Source: Vitis vinifera (taxonomy: Eukaryota; Streptophyta; Magnoliopsida; Vitales; Vitaceae). From it: a stretch of DNA of 64,000 bases. How positions within the stretch are numbered: the stretch's first letter is position 1; each line of letters opens with the position of its first letter. The notes below the pieces were generated by a model. That model did not search any database and was not told the origin of the DNA. It saw only the letters and a program-made list of their open reading frames with translations. Positions 39,494 to 51,908 of the stretch are shown here, in pieces. The stretch covers positions 4,001,501-4,065,500 of the forward strand of contig NC_081810.1 of NCBI RefSeq assembly GCF_030704535.1. The letters are read 5' to 3'. The position numbers were made by a program, and so were the translations under genes.

Positions 39494-39686
39494 TGTTAAA
39501 AAGCATTTTGAAACTTCTAAAGAGATTATTGTGCCACGTGGCATTGAATAATAGGTTGGGTTGTTAGGGTTGGTTTCTTCTTGTTGTATAAATTTCTTGG
39601 TTCTAGTTCTTAATAAAAGAAGACTGAGAAAGTGAGTGGGCTTATTTGCCTGTTTTATCCTCTGTTTTTATTATCTATTTATCTCA
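39494..39686 (+). repeat. Left (5') LTR of the nested copia fossil
   Basis: The 193-base repeat starts TGTTA and ends CTCA, and it pairs with 44026-44219. It contains a plausible TATA-like stretch (TGTATAAATTTC) and a polyadenylation-like TTAATAAAAG. The primer-binding-site match begins just inside its right border. Confidence 0.88.
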
Positions 39687-42600
39687 TATGGTATTAGAGT
39701 TTTCGACTCAAAGCTCTACAATGGAAACTTCATTGGAAACCTCATCTAATTCTTCATTTTCTCTCAATCCTATCATCAGTCCTTCAAGTGAGCTAGTTAC
39801 AGTAAAACTCACAGATGAAAATTTTCTCATCTAGAAACAACAAGGTCTCGCTACGATTTGAGGCTTTGGTTTAGAGGGTTTTATTTATGGAACCTCTATT
39901 TGTCCATCTGAGATGACATCTAGGGTCAATGGAAGTCCACAATTAATTAATCCTGAGTATGTGACTTGGCAGAGACAAGATCAACTACTTGTCTCTTGGC
40001 TTCTATCTTCAATGAGTGAGAGTATTATACCATAAATGGTAGGTTGCAACACAACTAATGATATTTGGAGAACCCTTGACAAAGTCTTTGCAATACAATG
40101 CAAAGCTAAGATTATGCAATACAAATTGTAGATCCAGAGTCTGAAGAAATCGGGCTTACCAATGAGAGAATATCTTCTCAAAATGAAAACGTATTTTGAT
40201 TCTCTTGTTTCAATTGGGCATTAGATATCAAAAGAAGACCAAATTCTCTATTTTCTTGATGGTCTTGGCCTTGAATACGATTATGTGGTTTTAGTCATTA
40301 CTTCTAGAGTTGATTCTCACTCTTTGGAAGATGTACGAGGGTTGCTACTAGCCTAAGAAAGTCGAATCGAGCAGTATTCGGTGAATTTTGATGGATCTCA
40401 ACCATTTGTGAATGTTGTTTTTCATAATCAGCATAAACAATTCAACAATGGGATTCAAAGGTTTAATCAGGAAGCTTCTCAATCCTACTAGGGAGCATAA
40501 CAATTTCAAAATAATAAAGGACAAGGTTGTACTGGTTGTGGAGGAGGTTGTTCATGGAATGGTGGTTCTAAACCACAATGTTAGTTGTGTGGAAAATTTG
40601 GACACACTGTCCAAAAATGTTACCATCGTTTTAACCCAAATTTCTCTGGGTTCACAAATGATTTAGTCTTTGCAAACAACAATGTTAGTAAAAACACGTC
40701 CGATGACTGCAATGTTAACCACTTCGGAATTGCTCAATGATGACAACTAGCTTTCAGATTCATGAGCAACAAATCATGTTACAAATGACCTTAGCAATCT
40801 GAATTTTGGTTCTGAGTATTATGGCAGAAATAAGATCCATATGGGTAATGGTGCAGGTTTGATGATTGTTCATTCTGGTTTTTCCTCACTTTATTTTTCT
40901 AATTCACCTAGAGTTTTTTTTCGTTATTTAACCTACTACATGTTCCCCACATTACTCGCAATCTCATCAATGTCAATCAATTTGCTAGAGAAAATAATGT
41001 ATTCTTTGAGTTTCATCCATCTATTTAAATTGTGAATGATCTAGCAACGAGAACACCTCTGCTCAAATGGAGACTACATGAAGGGCTATATCGATTCAAC
41101 CTGTTCAAGGCTCAACCATTTTCATCAACTAGTTCACATCAGTTTCCCCCATTAGCTCCAAGGATCACCAAGTCTTGTATCTTAAATCTAGTAGAATAGG
41201 AGGTTGTGGTCCAAATTTTCCTATTATTTCTACTTCCAATCAAAATTATGATAATGTTAAGTCATTTACTATTTTGAGTTTGTGGCATAGGAAATTAGGA
41301 CACCCAACTCTCTCTACTGTCAAACAAGTTTTGTCAAATTGTAATTTGAAGTTTTCAATGAATGAGAAGGATCGTTTTTGTTTTGCATGTCAACTTGGCA
41401 AAAGTCATAAATTGTCTTTCTCAAATTCCTTGACTGTATATAATGATTCATCACATTTAACAGAATCTGATCTTTGGGGTGCTGCTTCAGTGACATCTAG
41501 GAATGGGTTTAGATATTACATTAGTTTTGTTGATGTGTATTCAAGGTACACTTGGATCTACTTCTTAAAATCCAAATCTAAAGTCACTCAAACATTTCTA
41601 CATTTTAAGGCTCAAGTTGAACTTCTCTTGAATAGAAAGATCAAAATTCTTCAAATTGATTGTGGTAGTGAATTTAGATCATTAACTTCACTTCTACAAT
41701 CAACTGGAATCACTCATGGATTATCTTGTCCACATACTTTAGAACAAAATGGTCGTGTAGAAAGGAAATATCGTAAAGACAAGTTTAACTATCTTAGCTC
41801 AATCTTCTTTACCTTTGAAATTTTGGGATGATGCCTTTGCAACTGTTGTTTTCCTTATCAATAGGTTGCCAACATCAATTCTTCATGGACACTCTCCCTT
41901 GGAGATACTTTTTTCGCACCAAACCTGATTGCTCATTCTTAAAGGTATTTGGTTGTCAATGTTTTTCGTACTTGAGACCATATAATTCTCATAAAATGCA
42001 ATTTTGTTCAATTCCCTGTGCATTTGTTATATACAGTCATAAACACAAAGGATATAACTGTTTAGATCTGAGTGGTAGGATCTACATATCTAGGCATGTT
42101 ACATTTGATGAAAACATGTTTCCTTTTGCTTCAACAATTGTTCCTGAATATTCTACAATCTCTAATCATGTTAATACCAGCTCATGGCTCCCATTGTTGA
42201 CCTCGGTTCATCATACAATCCATCCTAATACTCTTCACACTAAGTCTAATCATGTTTCCCCTTGTTCTTTGAAAGAACTTGATTCCTCTACTACTCAAAA
42301 AACACAAACAAGTCCAAGAACTAGTAACAATTTTACCTCAATTCAACTAGAACTGTTGGAAACTCAACAACCTACCATAGCACCATCGGGGAATAGCCCC
42401 CCAATGAGGACTAGGTCTAAAACAGGGATTTATAAACCTAGAGTGTTGCTAAGAATTGACCTTTCTACTGTTGAACCAACTACAGTGCATGAAGCTTTTC
42501 AAAGTCCCCTATGAAAAGTTGTTATGCAAGAAGAATATGATGTTTTGATTGCTAATGGCACATGGTCTCCAGTTTCGTAACCTTCAAACAAGAAAATTGT

Positions 42601-44025
42601 TGGGTGTAAGTGGATTTTCAAACTTAAGAGACATCTAGATGGTTCTATTGCTCATTACAAGACATACTAGTTGCAAAGGGATATCATCAAAGGCCTGGTT
42701 TTGACTTCACAAAGACGTTTAGCCCAATAATTAAACCAAGCATTGTTTAGGTAGTTTTGACACTAGTTTTTGCTCAAAATTGGGAGATTCGCCAACTAGA
42801 TGTGAATAATGCATTTCTTAATGGTATTATTCATGAAACAGTTTTGATGGAGCAACCCCTTGGTTTTGAGAAATCTACAATTTTTGTTCCACTAGTATGC
42901 AAGCTTCACAAAGCCCTTTATTGATTAAGGCAAGCTCCTCGAGCTTGGTTTGATAAACTCAAGGATTATCTCTTGCAGCTTGGTTTTGTGAGTTCTAAAG
43001 CTGACCAATCATTGTTTCTTCGATTTACTTCTACCTCATGTATTTATCTTTTGGTTTATGTTGATGATATCATTATCACCAGAAATGATTCACTTGTAAT
43101 TTCCATATTGATCTTCCTACTCAATCAAAAGTTTTCACTCAAGGACCTTAGTATTCTCCATTATTTTTTGGGCGTTGAAGTTCAGCATACTGAAAATGGA
43201 GGAATGTTGCTCTCACAAGAGAAGTATCTCACCGATATTTTAAGAAAGGCTAAGATGGTTATAGCAGAGGCCTTTTCAACACCTATGGTTGGAGGTTTGA
43301 GACTCTCAGCACATCAAGGTGAACCTATTCCAGATCCCAAGCTTTATCGGAGTATTGTGGGGGCTTTACAATATGCTACTATTACCAGACCTGAAATATC
43401 CTATAGTGTGAATAAAGTATCTCAGTTTATGCACAATCCATTGAACTCTCACTGGCAAGCTGTTAAACTAATACTTCGATATCTTAATGGCACTCTTCAT
43501 CATGGTCTTTATTTTTCCAAACCTTCACATTTGTCTCTTGAAGGTTTTTTTTTATGCGGATTAGGCATCTAATCCCGATGATAGGAAGTCAACCTTAGGC
43601 TACTGCATATTTCTTGGACAAAACCTAGTCCTTTGGAGCTCCAAGAAGCAACACACCATTTCTCATTTTAGCACTAAAGCAGAGTACTGAAGTCTAGCAA
43701 ATGCTACTATTGAAATGGTGTGGTTGTAGGGATTGCTGAAAGAACTATGAGTTCCACAACCTCAAACACCAATCATTTGGTGTGATAATCTCAGCATCGT
43801 ATCTTTAAGTGTTAATCCAATTCAACACTCTCGGATGAAACACATTGAGCTTGATCTTTACTTTGTTTGTGACAAAGTTTTGGAGAAAATCTTGGCAATT
43901 CAACATGTTTCAGCTTATGATCAAACAATAGATATCTTCACAAAGCCTCTTTCATTATCCTCATTCTGCAGACTTTGCGACAAACTAAACGTCATCTCTC
44001 CTTCTACGCTTAGCTTGCAAGGGAG

Positions 44026-44219
44026 TGTTAAAAAAACATTTTGAAACTTCTAGAGACATTCTTGTGTCCCGTGGCATTGAATAATAGGCTGGGTTGTTAA
44101 GGTTGGTTTTTTCTTGCTGTATAAATTTCTTGGTTCCAACTCTTAATAAAAGAAGACTCAGAAAGTGAGTGGGCCTCTTTGCCTATTTTATCCTCTGTTC
44201 TTATCCTTTGTTTCTCTCA
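44026..44219 (+). repeat. Right (3') LTR of the nested copia fossil
   Basis: The 194-base partner of the left LTR is preceded by the purine-rich tract GCAAGGGAG. The sequence just outside loosely resembles the primer-binding site found inside the left LTR, which may be coincidence. Confidence 0.88.
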
Positions 44220-44560
44220 TAGTGTCAAAGTTCCTTTGCAGTTGGATAGCACATATAGTTGGAACTAATATCATCATCCATGGCATCCACAAGTCATGCC
44301 ATAACCATGGAATTCTCAACATCCCAGAGTGTACATTTGAACCGATTGAGACTAACGTAGAAAGTAGTAACATGGGTAAATTTAGATGATACCTTTGACA
44401 TGGTGTAAGGCTAGAATGGAAGAGGAGCATGCTGGTATTTGAGTCCAAGATATTTTAAGGTTTTTTGCGAAGAGAGTTAGAAAAGAAATTTTTGCTCTGC
44501 TACCATCAAAAGACAGATATGAAGAGGAATCAGAGTGGTATGATTAACTTCTCATTGATG

Positions 44561-46099
44561 ATAAAAAAAGATTTACAAGTTTCCTACTTATAAGCTATAC
44601 AAAGCATCAATCAAGGAACAAAATAACTACTAATCTATTTTTAACTTTCCTAATTTACAAAATTTAACTAATCCTATATTTACACAAAATACAATTAGGA
44701 AATCTCTAGAATCTCAATCAAGATATTCAACTTTCCAACCCTCTATGAGCTTTTCTTGATCTTATTTTGCTCTTTCTTAAGAGTTGAAAAGTTAAGCATT
44801 GAAGCTCAAAACCGTCATTAATATCTTAATCATAATTTGTTATTATCAAAATTCAAACCTAGTTTATAAGAAAAAAAAATTAAAAACTTTCAATCTAGTC
44901 TACTCATTGGTTCCTTTTTAATTTTACCAAGGTAATGGTTGTTCGATCCAATTTTCAAAACATTTAAAAAAAAAATTGTTGAATATCTAAACAAATGTAC
45001 AAAATAAAATTTCAATAAAATATAGATTACTTATAGCCAAACAGGATAATACATATGGGTTGTTCCTTTTCCTTCAAATCCTCATTGAAGGATGGAATCA
45101 AAATACCAAAACTTGGGTTATCTACTAAATTTGTGAAAATCTAGTAAACTTTTCCCTTCAAACATGACAATCTTACACCACAAAATGAAAAATCTAGTAA
45201 ACAGTTCCCAAGCTTTCCATTTTTATTTTATTTTTACACGTAATTCTAGTACGACAAAATGATCCAAAACCCCCTTAAAAAATGCTTACTCATCCAACAT
45301 GAAGATGATTATTATTATGTCCTTGGAAATTTTAGAGGAAGAGCATAAGACCTTTCCCTGTTCCAACTCGAGAATTGAATAAACATGCAAAGACTCTTTC
45401 CAGTCAGAGAAAATGAGAATGTGGAAACATCGTCTGTTAAAAGACCTGTGTTTGTCTAATCGCATGCTTGTCAGCAACCAAACGAGGCATCAGTTTGTGG
45501 ATAATTGACAAGGAAAATCAAACACATGGTTAAGATCTAAACTCCAATAAAACTGTCGTTGCGAAGAGCATGCCTTAGGACTACTACAAAGCAAAAGTCA
45601 TTTGGATGAGTAGAAACCTGCCAACCATTGATCATATTGTAGGCTGTGTAGCTGTCAAATGTGAAATTTCTGAACAAATTTACTGCTACCAAGCCTATGA
45701 CCATTTCATTTTTTGCTTTGGCCCTACTGTTTACTTGAAGGAAGCACAAAATACTGCAGAAAAGCTATCAATAGGAACAGCTCAAGCACACTTGATGCTT
45801 TGAGGCAACTTGCTATAAGCATACGCCCCTGCATAAGCTTGGCGGGGCATGATGATGGCAAAAGGACTTAAACAAGTAGCTGAAGTGGAAGATTCAAAGG
45901 GGCTCGATATAAAAACGAAACAAACAAAGAAGCAGATCGTCAACAAAGAAGTTTCAACTTTCCATTGGTTGTCACAGGTTTGCAACTAAGCATTTATTAG
46001 AGGTACGAAACAATGTACTTCAACAAACAACTCTAGTCAATTCTTTGAAATTTTAGCTGCCGATCATATAGAGGACATAATCTAACAGATTTTGCCTCT
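44561..46099. other. Intergenic spacer and COX7a-like 3' flank
   Basis: The first few hundred bases may hold remains of the older copia LTR. From about 45.3 to 46.1 kb there are open frames on both strands (for example 45537-45749 minus) without a family I can name. The last 100-300 bases are probably the 3' UTR of the minus-strand COX7a-like gene. Confidence 0.45.
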
Positions 46100-46406
46100 T
46101 CATTCTTTCTTTCCAATCCCATGAGCCATATTATAGATCCCTTGTGCCTGTGCAAAATGCATAACAACCATATCACAAAGAGGCACAGGAACTCGATCCA
46201 ATTTTGTTTATCAAGATTTGATGAAAAAACTGAAGTCAAAAGAGTCTTACAATAAGAGCTACAGAAGCAGCCGCCAGAGCAGCAGGAATGGCAACCGAGG
46301 TGATCTTGTCCATTCGTCCTTTCAGGTACGTGTGTTTATGGACCTGCTGGAAAAATCGTTGCTTCTCAAGGAGCTTCTCTCTTGGAACAAAAGGTGGTTC
46401 TGTCAT
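46100..46406 (-). CDS. Cytochrome c oxidase subunit 7a-like protein
   Basis: The product is a small accessory subunit of respiratory complex IV in the mitochondrial inner membrane. Exon 1 (46251-46406, 52 codons) and exon 2 (46100-46147, 15 codons plus stop) join in frame across a 103-base GT/AG intron. The protein has 67 residues. It starts MTEPPFVPREKLLEKQRFFQ, then QVHKHTYLKGRMDKITSVAI, PAALAAASVALIAQGIYNMA and HGIGKKE. This agrees with the Arabidopsis At4g21105-type COX VIIa-like protein as I remember it: a charged N-terminal part, one membrane helix (about residues 37-56) and a GIGKKE tail. No cleaved presequence is expected for this family. An AG acceptor (AATGCAG) lies one base before the ATG, suggesting a leader intron. 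Directly upstream on the same strand lies the orphan eEF1A promoter/leader at 47.9-48.7 kb. Confidence 0.9.
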
Positions 46407-47904
46407 ACTGCATTATGAGTTGAAATCTAAATAAAGGTCATCCAATATAAGCAAGCTTCTGGACCTAAATATGACTACAGCTGTCATTCAGTGTTTCATC
46501 ATGTTCAATTTTTTTCCTTTTTCCTTCTTGGGATTGGAATCCTGTCATGTTGGAATTTCTAAATCTTATTGTGGGGGAGATTCTTATTTGGGAATTCTTG
46601 TTTGACCAGCGATGAAGAATAAAGAAACAAGAATATAATGAAAATTATTTGACAACTCATACATCTTCAAATTCTTCATTCCTTATATCATGAAAACAAG
46701 AAGGGAGAAAATTTTATTGAGCATAAACATTTTTTATTTTCCTTCACTTCTCTCATTTTCTTTTTCCTTTTTATTTTCTTTTTCTAATCTTTCAAGCTAA
46801 ACTTTAGACAATTCAACAGAGTATAAAAGTGCTAGGATCTTCACTTCTGTAGAAATTCTAAATCCAAAAGCTTTGGACAAACTTGAACAAGGACACCCCT
46901 GTGGTTCCTCCTAGCCCATCAAATGGCCATTGGACCAAACAAAACAACACCCCCAAGTCCACAACAACAAAAAAAGAAAAGAAAAAAGAGTGAAGAAATA
47001 TATAAGCTGTGTAACATCGATGCTAGATGGATTGCAAAACCCTCTAGAAGTGGAAAATGGACTTTAGAAACTTCTCCAAAAGCTTAGCACCCATTATAGG
47101 AGCCAAAAACCCTCAAGTGTATACAGATAATAAGTAACTTGTTGGACAAAGTTATAAGTCGACCATATATACATGGTAAAATATGGTAACATTTACTATA
47201 ATATCCCTAAGCCATACCACAAAAAATTTAAAGAAATACTTTTTTGTATCACATGTGGACAAAAAAATTCACCATCAAGACAAAAGGGCTTGATCTTACA
47301 TACTTCCTCAAACCTTTATCCTCCATCTTGACATTAAGTAGAGGATCCATGTCCCTTCTCTGCCTACCTAGAAGAGCATGTGCATTGGGATACAAATTCC
47401 AGTAGATATTGGCTCGTGACCATTTGCTATGGTATAGTGTTTCTTGTATAAAAAGTTATTTCTAACTCTTCAAGTTGGTTGTTATCACCTTTGGAACCAA
47501 GGTTTTTACATCCTCCTCCGAGCTAGCATAATTGTAGGCCCTTGTGAAGACTCTTCCATGCTAGCCAGTTTCATCTCATCAAAGGGACTGCTACAAATCG
47601 AAGTTGGTGAGAAGTTCACTCTTCAAGGTGATTCTGGCTATAGCACATCATATGAATTTACTACGTACCAAAGTAGCACTAAACCTCCATACATAATCCC
47701 TTAAACCTTCTACGCCCACCATCTTAACAATAAACAAAGATACCATGCCTCTTCTCTGTTGAGAAAAGCACATGTACTGGGATAAAAACGCCATTCAAAG
47801 GTCAACAAATGATGCAACCCACCCACTTGGTAGGTTAAGAAACCGCATGAATGCAAGACCTTACTAACTCGGACAAAACACCTTACATAAGAGTGCATCA
47901 TTAC
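46407..47904 (-). other. Upstream region or putative leader intron of the COX7a-like gene
   Basis: No coding sequence was recognised. Two diverged direct repeats of about 90 bases lie at 47310-47402 and 47703-47794. A TATATA-containing stretch near 46998 could be an independent promoter for the COX7a-like gene. If the eEF1A-like leader exon at 48608 is used instead, this stretch forms most of a leader intron of about 2.2 kb. Confidence 0.4.
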
Positions 47905-48745
47905 CCTGTACACTACCATTGAGCTAAAAGGGCTATTTTGCAGTTTTATGGAACCAATGCTCAAACCTTGAGATGGTGTTTTTATGGTAACACAAAACAA
48001 AATAGAAATAGAAAAGTCATTAGAAAAAAAAAATTGAAGAAAGATAGGCAAGAAAATTTTGGCGTATCAAAATAGAAAGCCAAAAGGTCATGAAGATATC
48101 AAAGCATATTTTTACTTTTTTTTTTTCATAAAAATAACTGAAAACATAAATGTAAAAAGTCAATTTTATTTTACAAAGTTTTCTCAGAAGTCAGACAACC
48201 CATAATACAGATCAGAACAGGATCAACAACTAAATCCAATTGCCAACAATATATCTAGATTCAACAGGATTCATACACAAACTAAGAATGCCTCGCTCGA
48301 AGTAAAGCTTTTTAACATCCGATCTTGATTTTTTTGATCTGTAAAATTTTAAAAACTTTGCTTTCGAAGAAACAAAAATTAACATAACAATTGTATCCAA
48401 AACAGATCTGAATCACACGCAAAAGATCAAAAATAAATTTTTAAAAAACAACAAAACAAAGCAGAAACAAAAAGGCAACTCACGGAAACAACGGTGAAAG
48501 GAAAAATAATCAAATGAACACGTAAATAACAAATCTTACTGCAAAACCATCAAATCCAAATCGAAAGGAAAGCAAAATCGGAGAAAATTTCGAAGAACAG
48601 ATCGAACCTTAAGAAGGAGAAGAAATCGCGCTATAACCCTAGCCGCAGCGGAAGAAGATAGCAAGAGGTTAAGGTTCAGCTTTGAAAAAATGTTAAAAGA
48701 ACAAAGTCGACACCCGACAGAATATATATATATATATATACACGC
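47905..48745 (-). pseudogene. Orphan copy of the eEF1A promoter, leader exon and leader intron
   Basis: On the minus strand this stretch aligns with 33220-34130 of eEF1A copy 1 over some 800 bases, about 75-80 percent alike by eye. The shared blocks include the leader end (CTTCTTAAG|GTTCGAT, versus CTTCTAACG|GTTCGAT), GCTGCGGCTAGGGTT, CAGATCTGAATCACA and AACAATTGTATCCA. They also include AAAAGGGCTATTT from the tRNA-like pseudogene and CCTTGAGATGGTGTT. A TATATA run (48722-48740) sits where the TATA box belongs, and the donor is retained at 48608/48607. No eEF1A coding sequence follows; the next gene on this strand is the COX7a-like gene. It is either a dead eEF1A 5' fragment or a recruited promoter. 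Confidence 0.8.
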
Positions 48746-50925
48746 AGGAAATAATTTATTTAATATATGTTTTCACTTTTTTATTTCCTAAAATACCCTT
48801 ATCACTAATGATCAACTTAAATAATAATTTAATCTTTTCATTTTGTTTTAATTATTTGATGTAACATAAACTATTCTTAAAATTATCATCAAAAAGCTAA
48901 AATGTGATTCAAAATTTAATATTTTTCATAATTATAATCAATTTAAATAAGAATTTAATCTTTTCATTTTCTTAGGTTTAACACAAGGTATTTCTAAAAT
49001 TGGCATCACAAACATAAAAAATAATAGAAAATTTAATATTTTCATTTACCTCAAATTTCTATTTCATCAACTACTTCAATAGGAATTTAATTTAGGGTTT
49101 TAATGACTTGACACAACAAAAATTTGTATGCTCATAACTTTATTGTGATTTTATATTCATATTCATAACTATTTCATCTTTCATCTTATTTGACAAAGCC
49201 CCCATGATCCACCGATACAATGTTTATTAGTTTCAATAATTGATTCTAGGTTTATTTTATTTTATTTATTTATTTATTTATTTTTATAATATGTATGTAT
49301 GGAAGTCTAGTTATAGTAGGAGATCATCGCATAACGTTTTTCGATTTTGGATTTAAAATTGATACGAAATAAGGTTAAAATTTGTTTGGAACTCTCCCAT
49401 AAATCAAGTTTTTTTTTTTATTATTATTAATAACAAATTTGAAGTAGTTTAAATCATATTTGAGTGTATATTGAGAAAATAAATAAAATGTATTTAATAC
49501 TTATATTTATTATTAATTTTTCTTTTTATCCTAACTTATCTTTCATTTCTTCAATGAAATAAATTAATTTAAAAAAAAATTACATGAAACTTTTTGCTTT
49601 TTATAACCATAATAGTGATTTCCATTTATTTTGAGATATTTAAATCTTTTAAATTTGTATATTTAATTAAATAATAGTGAATTAATAACAACACTTGTTA
49701 TATTATAGATAATTATTGAATAAAAAGTTTTACAACTCATTTACATTATTTAAAAAAAAAATTATTGAGAAAATTACTACATTGTTTTTAAAATATTAAG
49801 ATTTTGATATAAAATTTACTAAAATTGTGAAAAATTTTCTATTGAAATTTTAATTATTTTGATTTTTTTAAAATATTTTTAGAACAAGACTTATTTTTCT
49901 TTTATATCTTTTTCGTTTGATTAAATAATTGGGTATATTATATATATTCTTATTTGATATGAAATTATTTAATTTGATTTGGATTCCATTTTATGATATG
50001 AAATCATTTAATTTAACCTACTTCTATTTTCTATCTTTACAAACAAAAAATAATAATAAGTTTTACAAAATATATAATAGTTTTTCAAAACAAATTAAAA
50101 ATATAATTTTTAACAACATAATATAAGTCAATTATTTTTTCATAAAAATTCTTTAAAAGAAAGTGTATCATTAATTATTTGTGTCAAGTTGTATCGAAAA
50201 CCAATCATTAATTTTTTATTTACTTTTCATTTTTTTCATTTCAAAAATGTCTTAAAAGTTATAATTTTCATTCCTTTAAAACCACACTACTAATATAATC
50301 AATGTTATAAAAATTTATCATTAAAAGTTTGAAAACTTTTCAAATTTATTGTAATCATTTCATTTTTCATCTTTAAAGTTTTAAATTTTTTATCTTTTTT
50401 TGTCATTCTCTATTATTTTCAAAATTTTCTCTTCAACTCTTTCAGGTATATCTATTTTTTTTTCATATTTTTTTAATCCACAAATTTCTTGCTCAAATTA
50501 GGTCATTTTTGTTCTGATTTTCATTAAAAAGCTTTTATATAAAAGAAAAAAAAGTATTTAAACTATATAAAAAATAATTAACTAAAAGAAATTTACAAAT
50601 TTAGTGTAAAATAAATAAATAATGAGTTTAAATTAAGATCGGTAAATGTTATGGCAAAATACCAAGGTGATGTTTATTTTTTTATATAAGAAAATTGGTT
50701 AAAAAATAATTTTATTATCATAAATTTTGGTGTCAAAAAGTGTGATGTTACTTATATCTAATCCCTTTTTTTTTTTAATTTAGTTTTATGTTTAATTCAA
50801 TTATTTGATTTTGAATCTCTACTTGATTTTTATATAAGCTTTGAAATAATAAATTCACATACTAATTTTTTTTATTGGATTTTTTTCATATTCCTTCACA
50901 TGCTTTGGCGGCTATACACTTACTA

Positions 50926-50940
50926 ACGCGCACGCGTGCG

Positions 50941-50974
<34 letters not shown>
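50926..50974. repeat. 49-bp alternating purine-pyrimidine tract (CG/CA then TA)
   Basis: Bases alternate purine and pyrimidine without a break, first as CGCGCACGCGTGCGCGCGCA, then CA units, then TA units. The GC part is the kind of sequence that can adopt Z-DNA, and the TA part that can extrude or melt easily (known physical behaviour). Biological use is unknown. Confidence 0.9.
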
Positions 50975-51790
50975 AATTAACAAACCTTTCTTTACTCATT
51001 CTCATTTATTTTTTAAATATGATGTCATTAATACTTTTTTTTTTCAAGTACATGATTTATTTTTTATTATGTAGTCACTCATTTTTATTTTTGTTTTTAA
51101 TTCTATATCTTGCTTTATAAAACTTCCTTGAATAAATAGTCTTGCTCAAAATTTTAAATTTTATTATTTATTATTAGATATTTAAATAATATAGTAAAAA
51201 ACAAGCAATTATGCCCAAAATACAGGGAAAATCTTTGATGGGCTTTTACATGTAGGGATGACAACAAGTGAGTTTGGACCGGTCACTCTATCTCAACCAG
51301 TCACATTTATTTATATCTATTCTGATTCTCTCTCAAGATTTTTTTAAAGAGAAACGTGTGAACCTATATATATATATATTTTTAAATTTTTTTTCAAATT
51401 TAAAATTTATTAAAAATAAATATGAGGCATAGATAAAGAAAAATATTTATAATTTATTTTTATAAAAAATAATATTTTATTTATGTTAAAAAGTTTTAAA
51501 AAATTTTAAAAATCAATTAAAATAATTTTTTATTTAAAATAATGTAATGAGGTAGGGCAATATGGAACAAAGTCATGCTTGAATCATCCTAAACCCATAT
51601 TAGGTTTTTAAAAACTTCATAAATCTGCATTCAATTTGTTTATCTTTATCTCAAATAATTTCTATTTGAATGCTAGATGGGTGTGTATTACAAAAAATAT
51701 GTCCTATTATCATCCGTATTCACATCCATGAGAACCATGACAATGAACATCTCTATAACTTGAAAAGATGTAATCTCAAATAAGAATTTA

Positions 51791-51908
51791 ACTTTAGAAC
51801 TTATTTGACAATAATTTTAGAAAATAATTATAACCATTTTAATACTTTAAAAAAAAGTGTTAGAAAGATTAAAAAAGTTTTCTAAAATTATTACCAAATG
51901 TGTTTTTA
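51791..51908. mobile_element. MITE with imperfect terminal inverted repeats
   Basis: The left end ATTTGACAATAATTTTAGAA and the right end read inversely (ATTTGGTAATAATTTTAGAA) match except for two bases. The ends enclose about 70 bases of non-coding AT-rich sequence. A related copy occurs at about 57745-57866. There is no transposase, so it is a non-autonomous element. Superfamily was not determined. Confidence 0.65.

Larger units (their letters stand above)
39494..44219 (+). mobile_element. Ty1/copia LTR retrotransposon fossil with both LTRs
   Basis: A 4.7-kb element has both LTRs, a primer-binding-site match right after the left LTR (TGGTATTAGAG, tRNA-Met type) and a purine-rich tract before the right LTR. 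Parts are in copia order: gag with a CCHC zinc knuckle (about 39.72-40.66 kb), protease (about 40.74-40.87), GAG-pre-integrase and integrase (41.26-41.85), RT with YVDD (42.5-43.3) and RNase H (43.56-43.98). It is broken, with more than ten breaks by eye. The LTRs differ at roughly one base in eight, which suggests several million years at usual plant rates. It is nested in an older antisense copia element. I could not find a clean target-site duplication. Confidence 0.92.
36730..44560 (-). mobile_element. Older Ty1/copia fossil, minus strand, split by a younger copia insertion
   Basis: Read on the minus strand, the right-hand piece (about 44220-44560) has a tRNA-Met-type primer-binding-site match (TGGTAGCAGAGC near 44510) and early gag. 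The left-hand piece (about 36730-39493) continues with gag (blocks VTMYFNGLKR and GVNIEFDEVRGKMIGQQPLP), then decayed integrase and the start of RT (NSTWEVVDLPRKKKIVGCK). RT fades near 36.73 kb, so the 3' half is missing. It is broken in many places. The plus-strand copia element at 39494-44219 lies inside it, so this one is older. Possible 5' LTR remains extend to about 44.8 kb but are not certain. Confidence 0.75.

Noticed and set aside
39480-44230. A GTTCC pair flanking the nested copia fossil as target-site duplication
   Set aside because: The right-hand GTTCC lies some bases beyond the LTR end defined by the TG...CA-type border, so it does not fit the expected five-base duplication.
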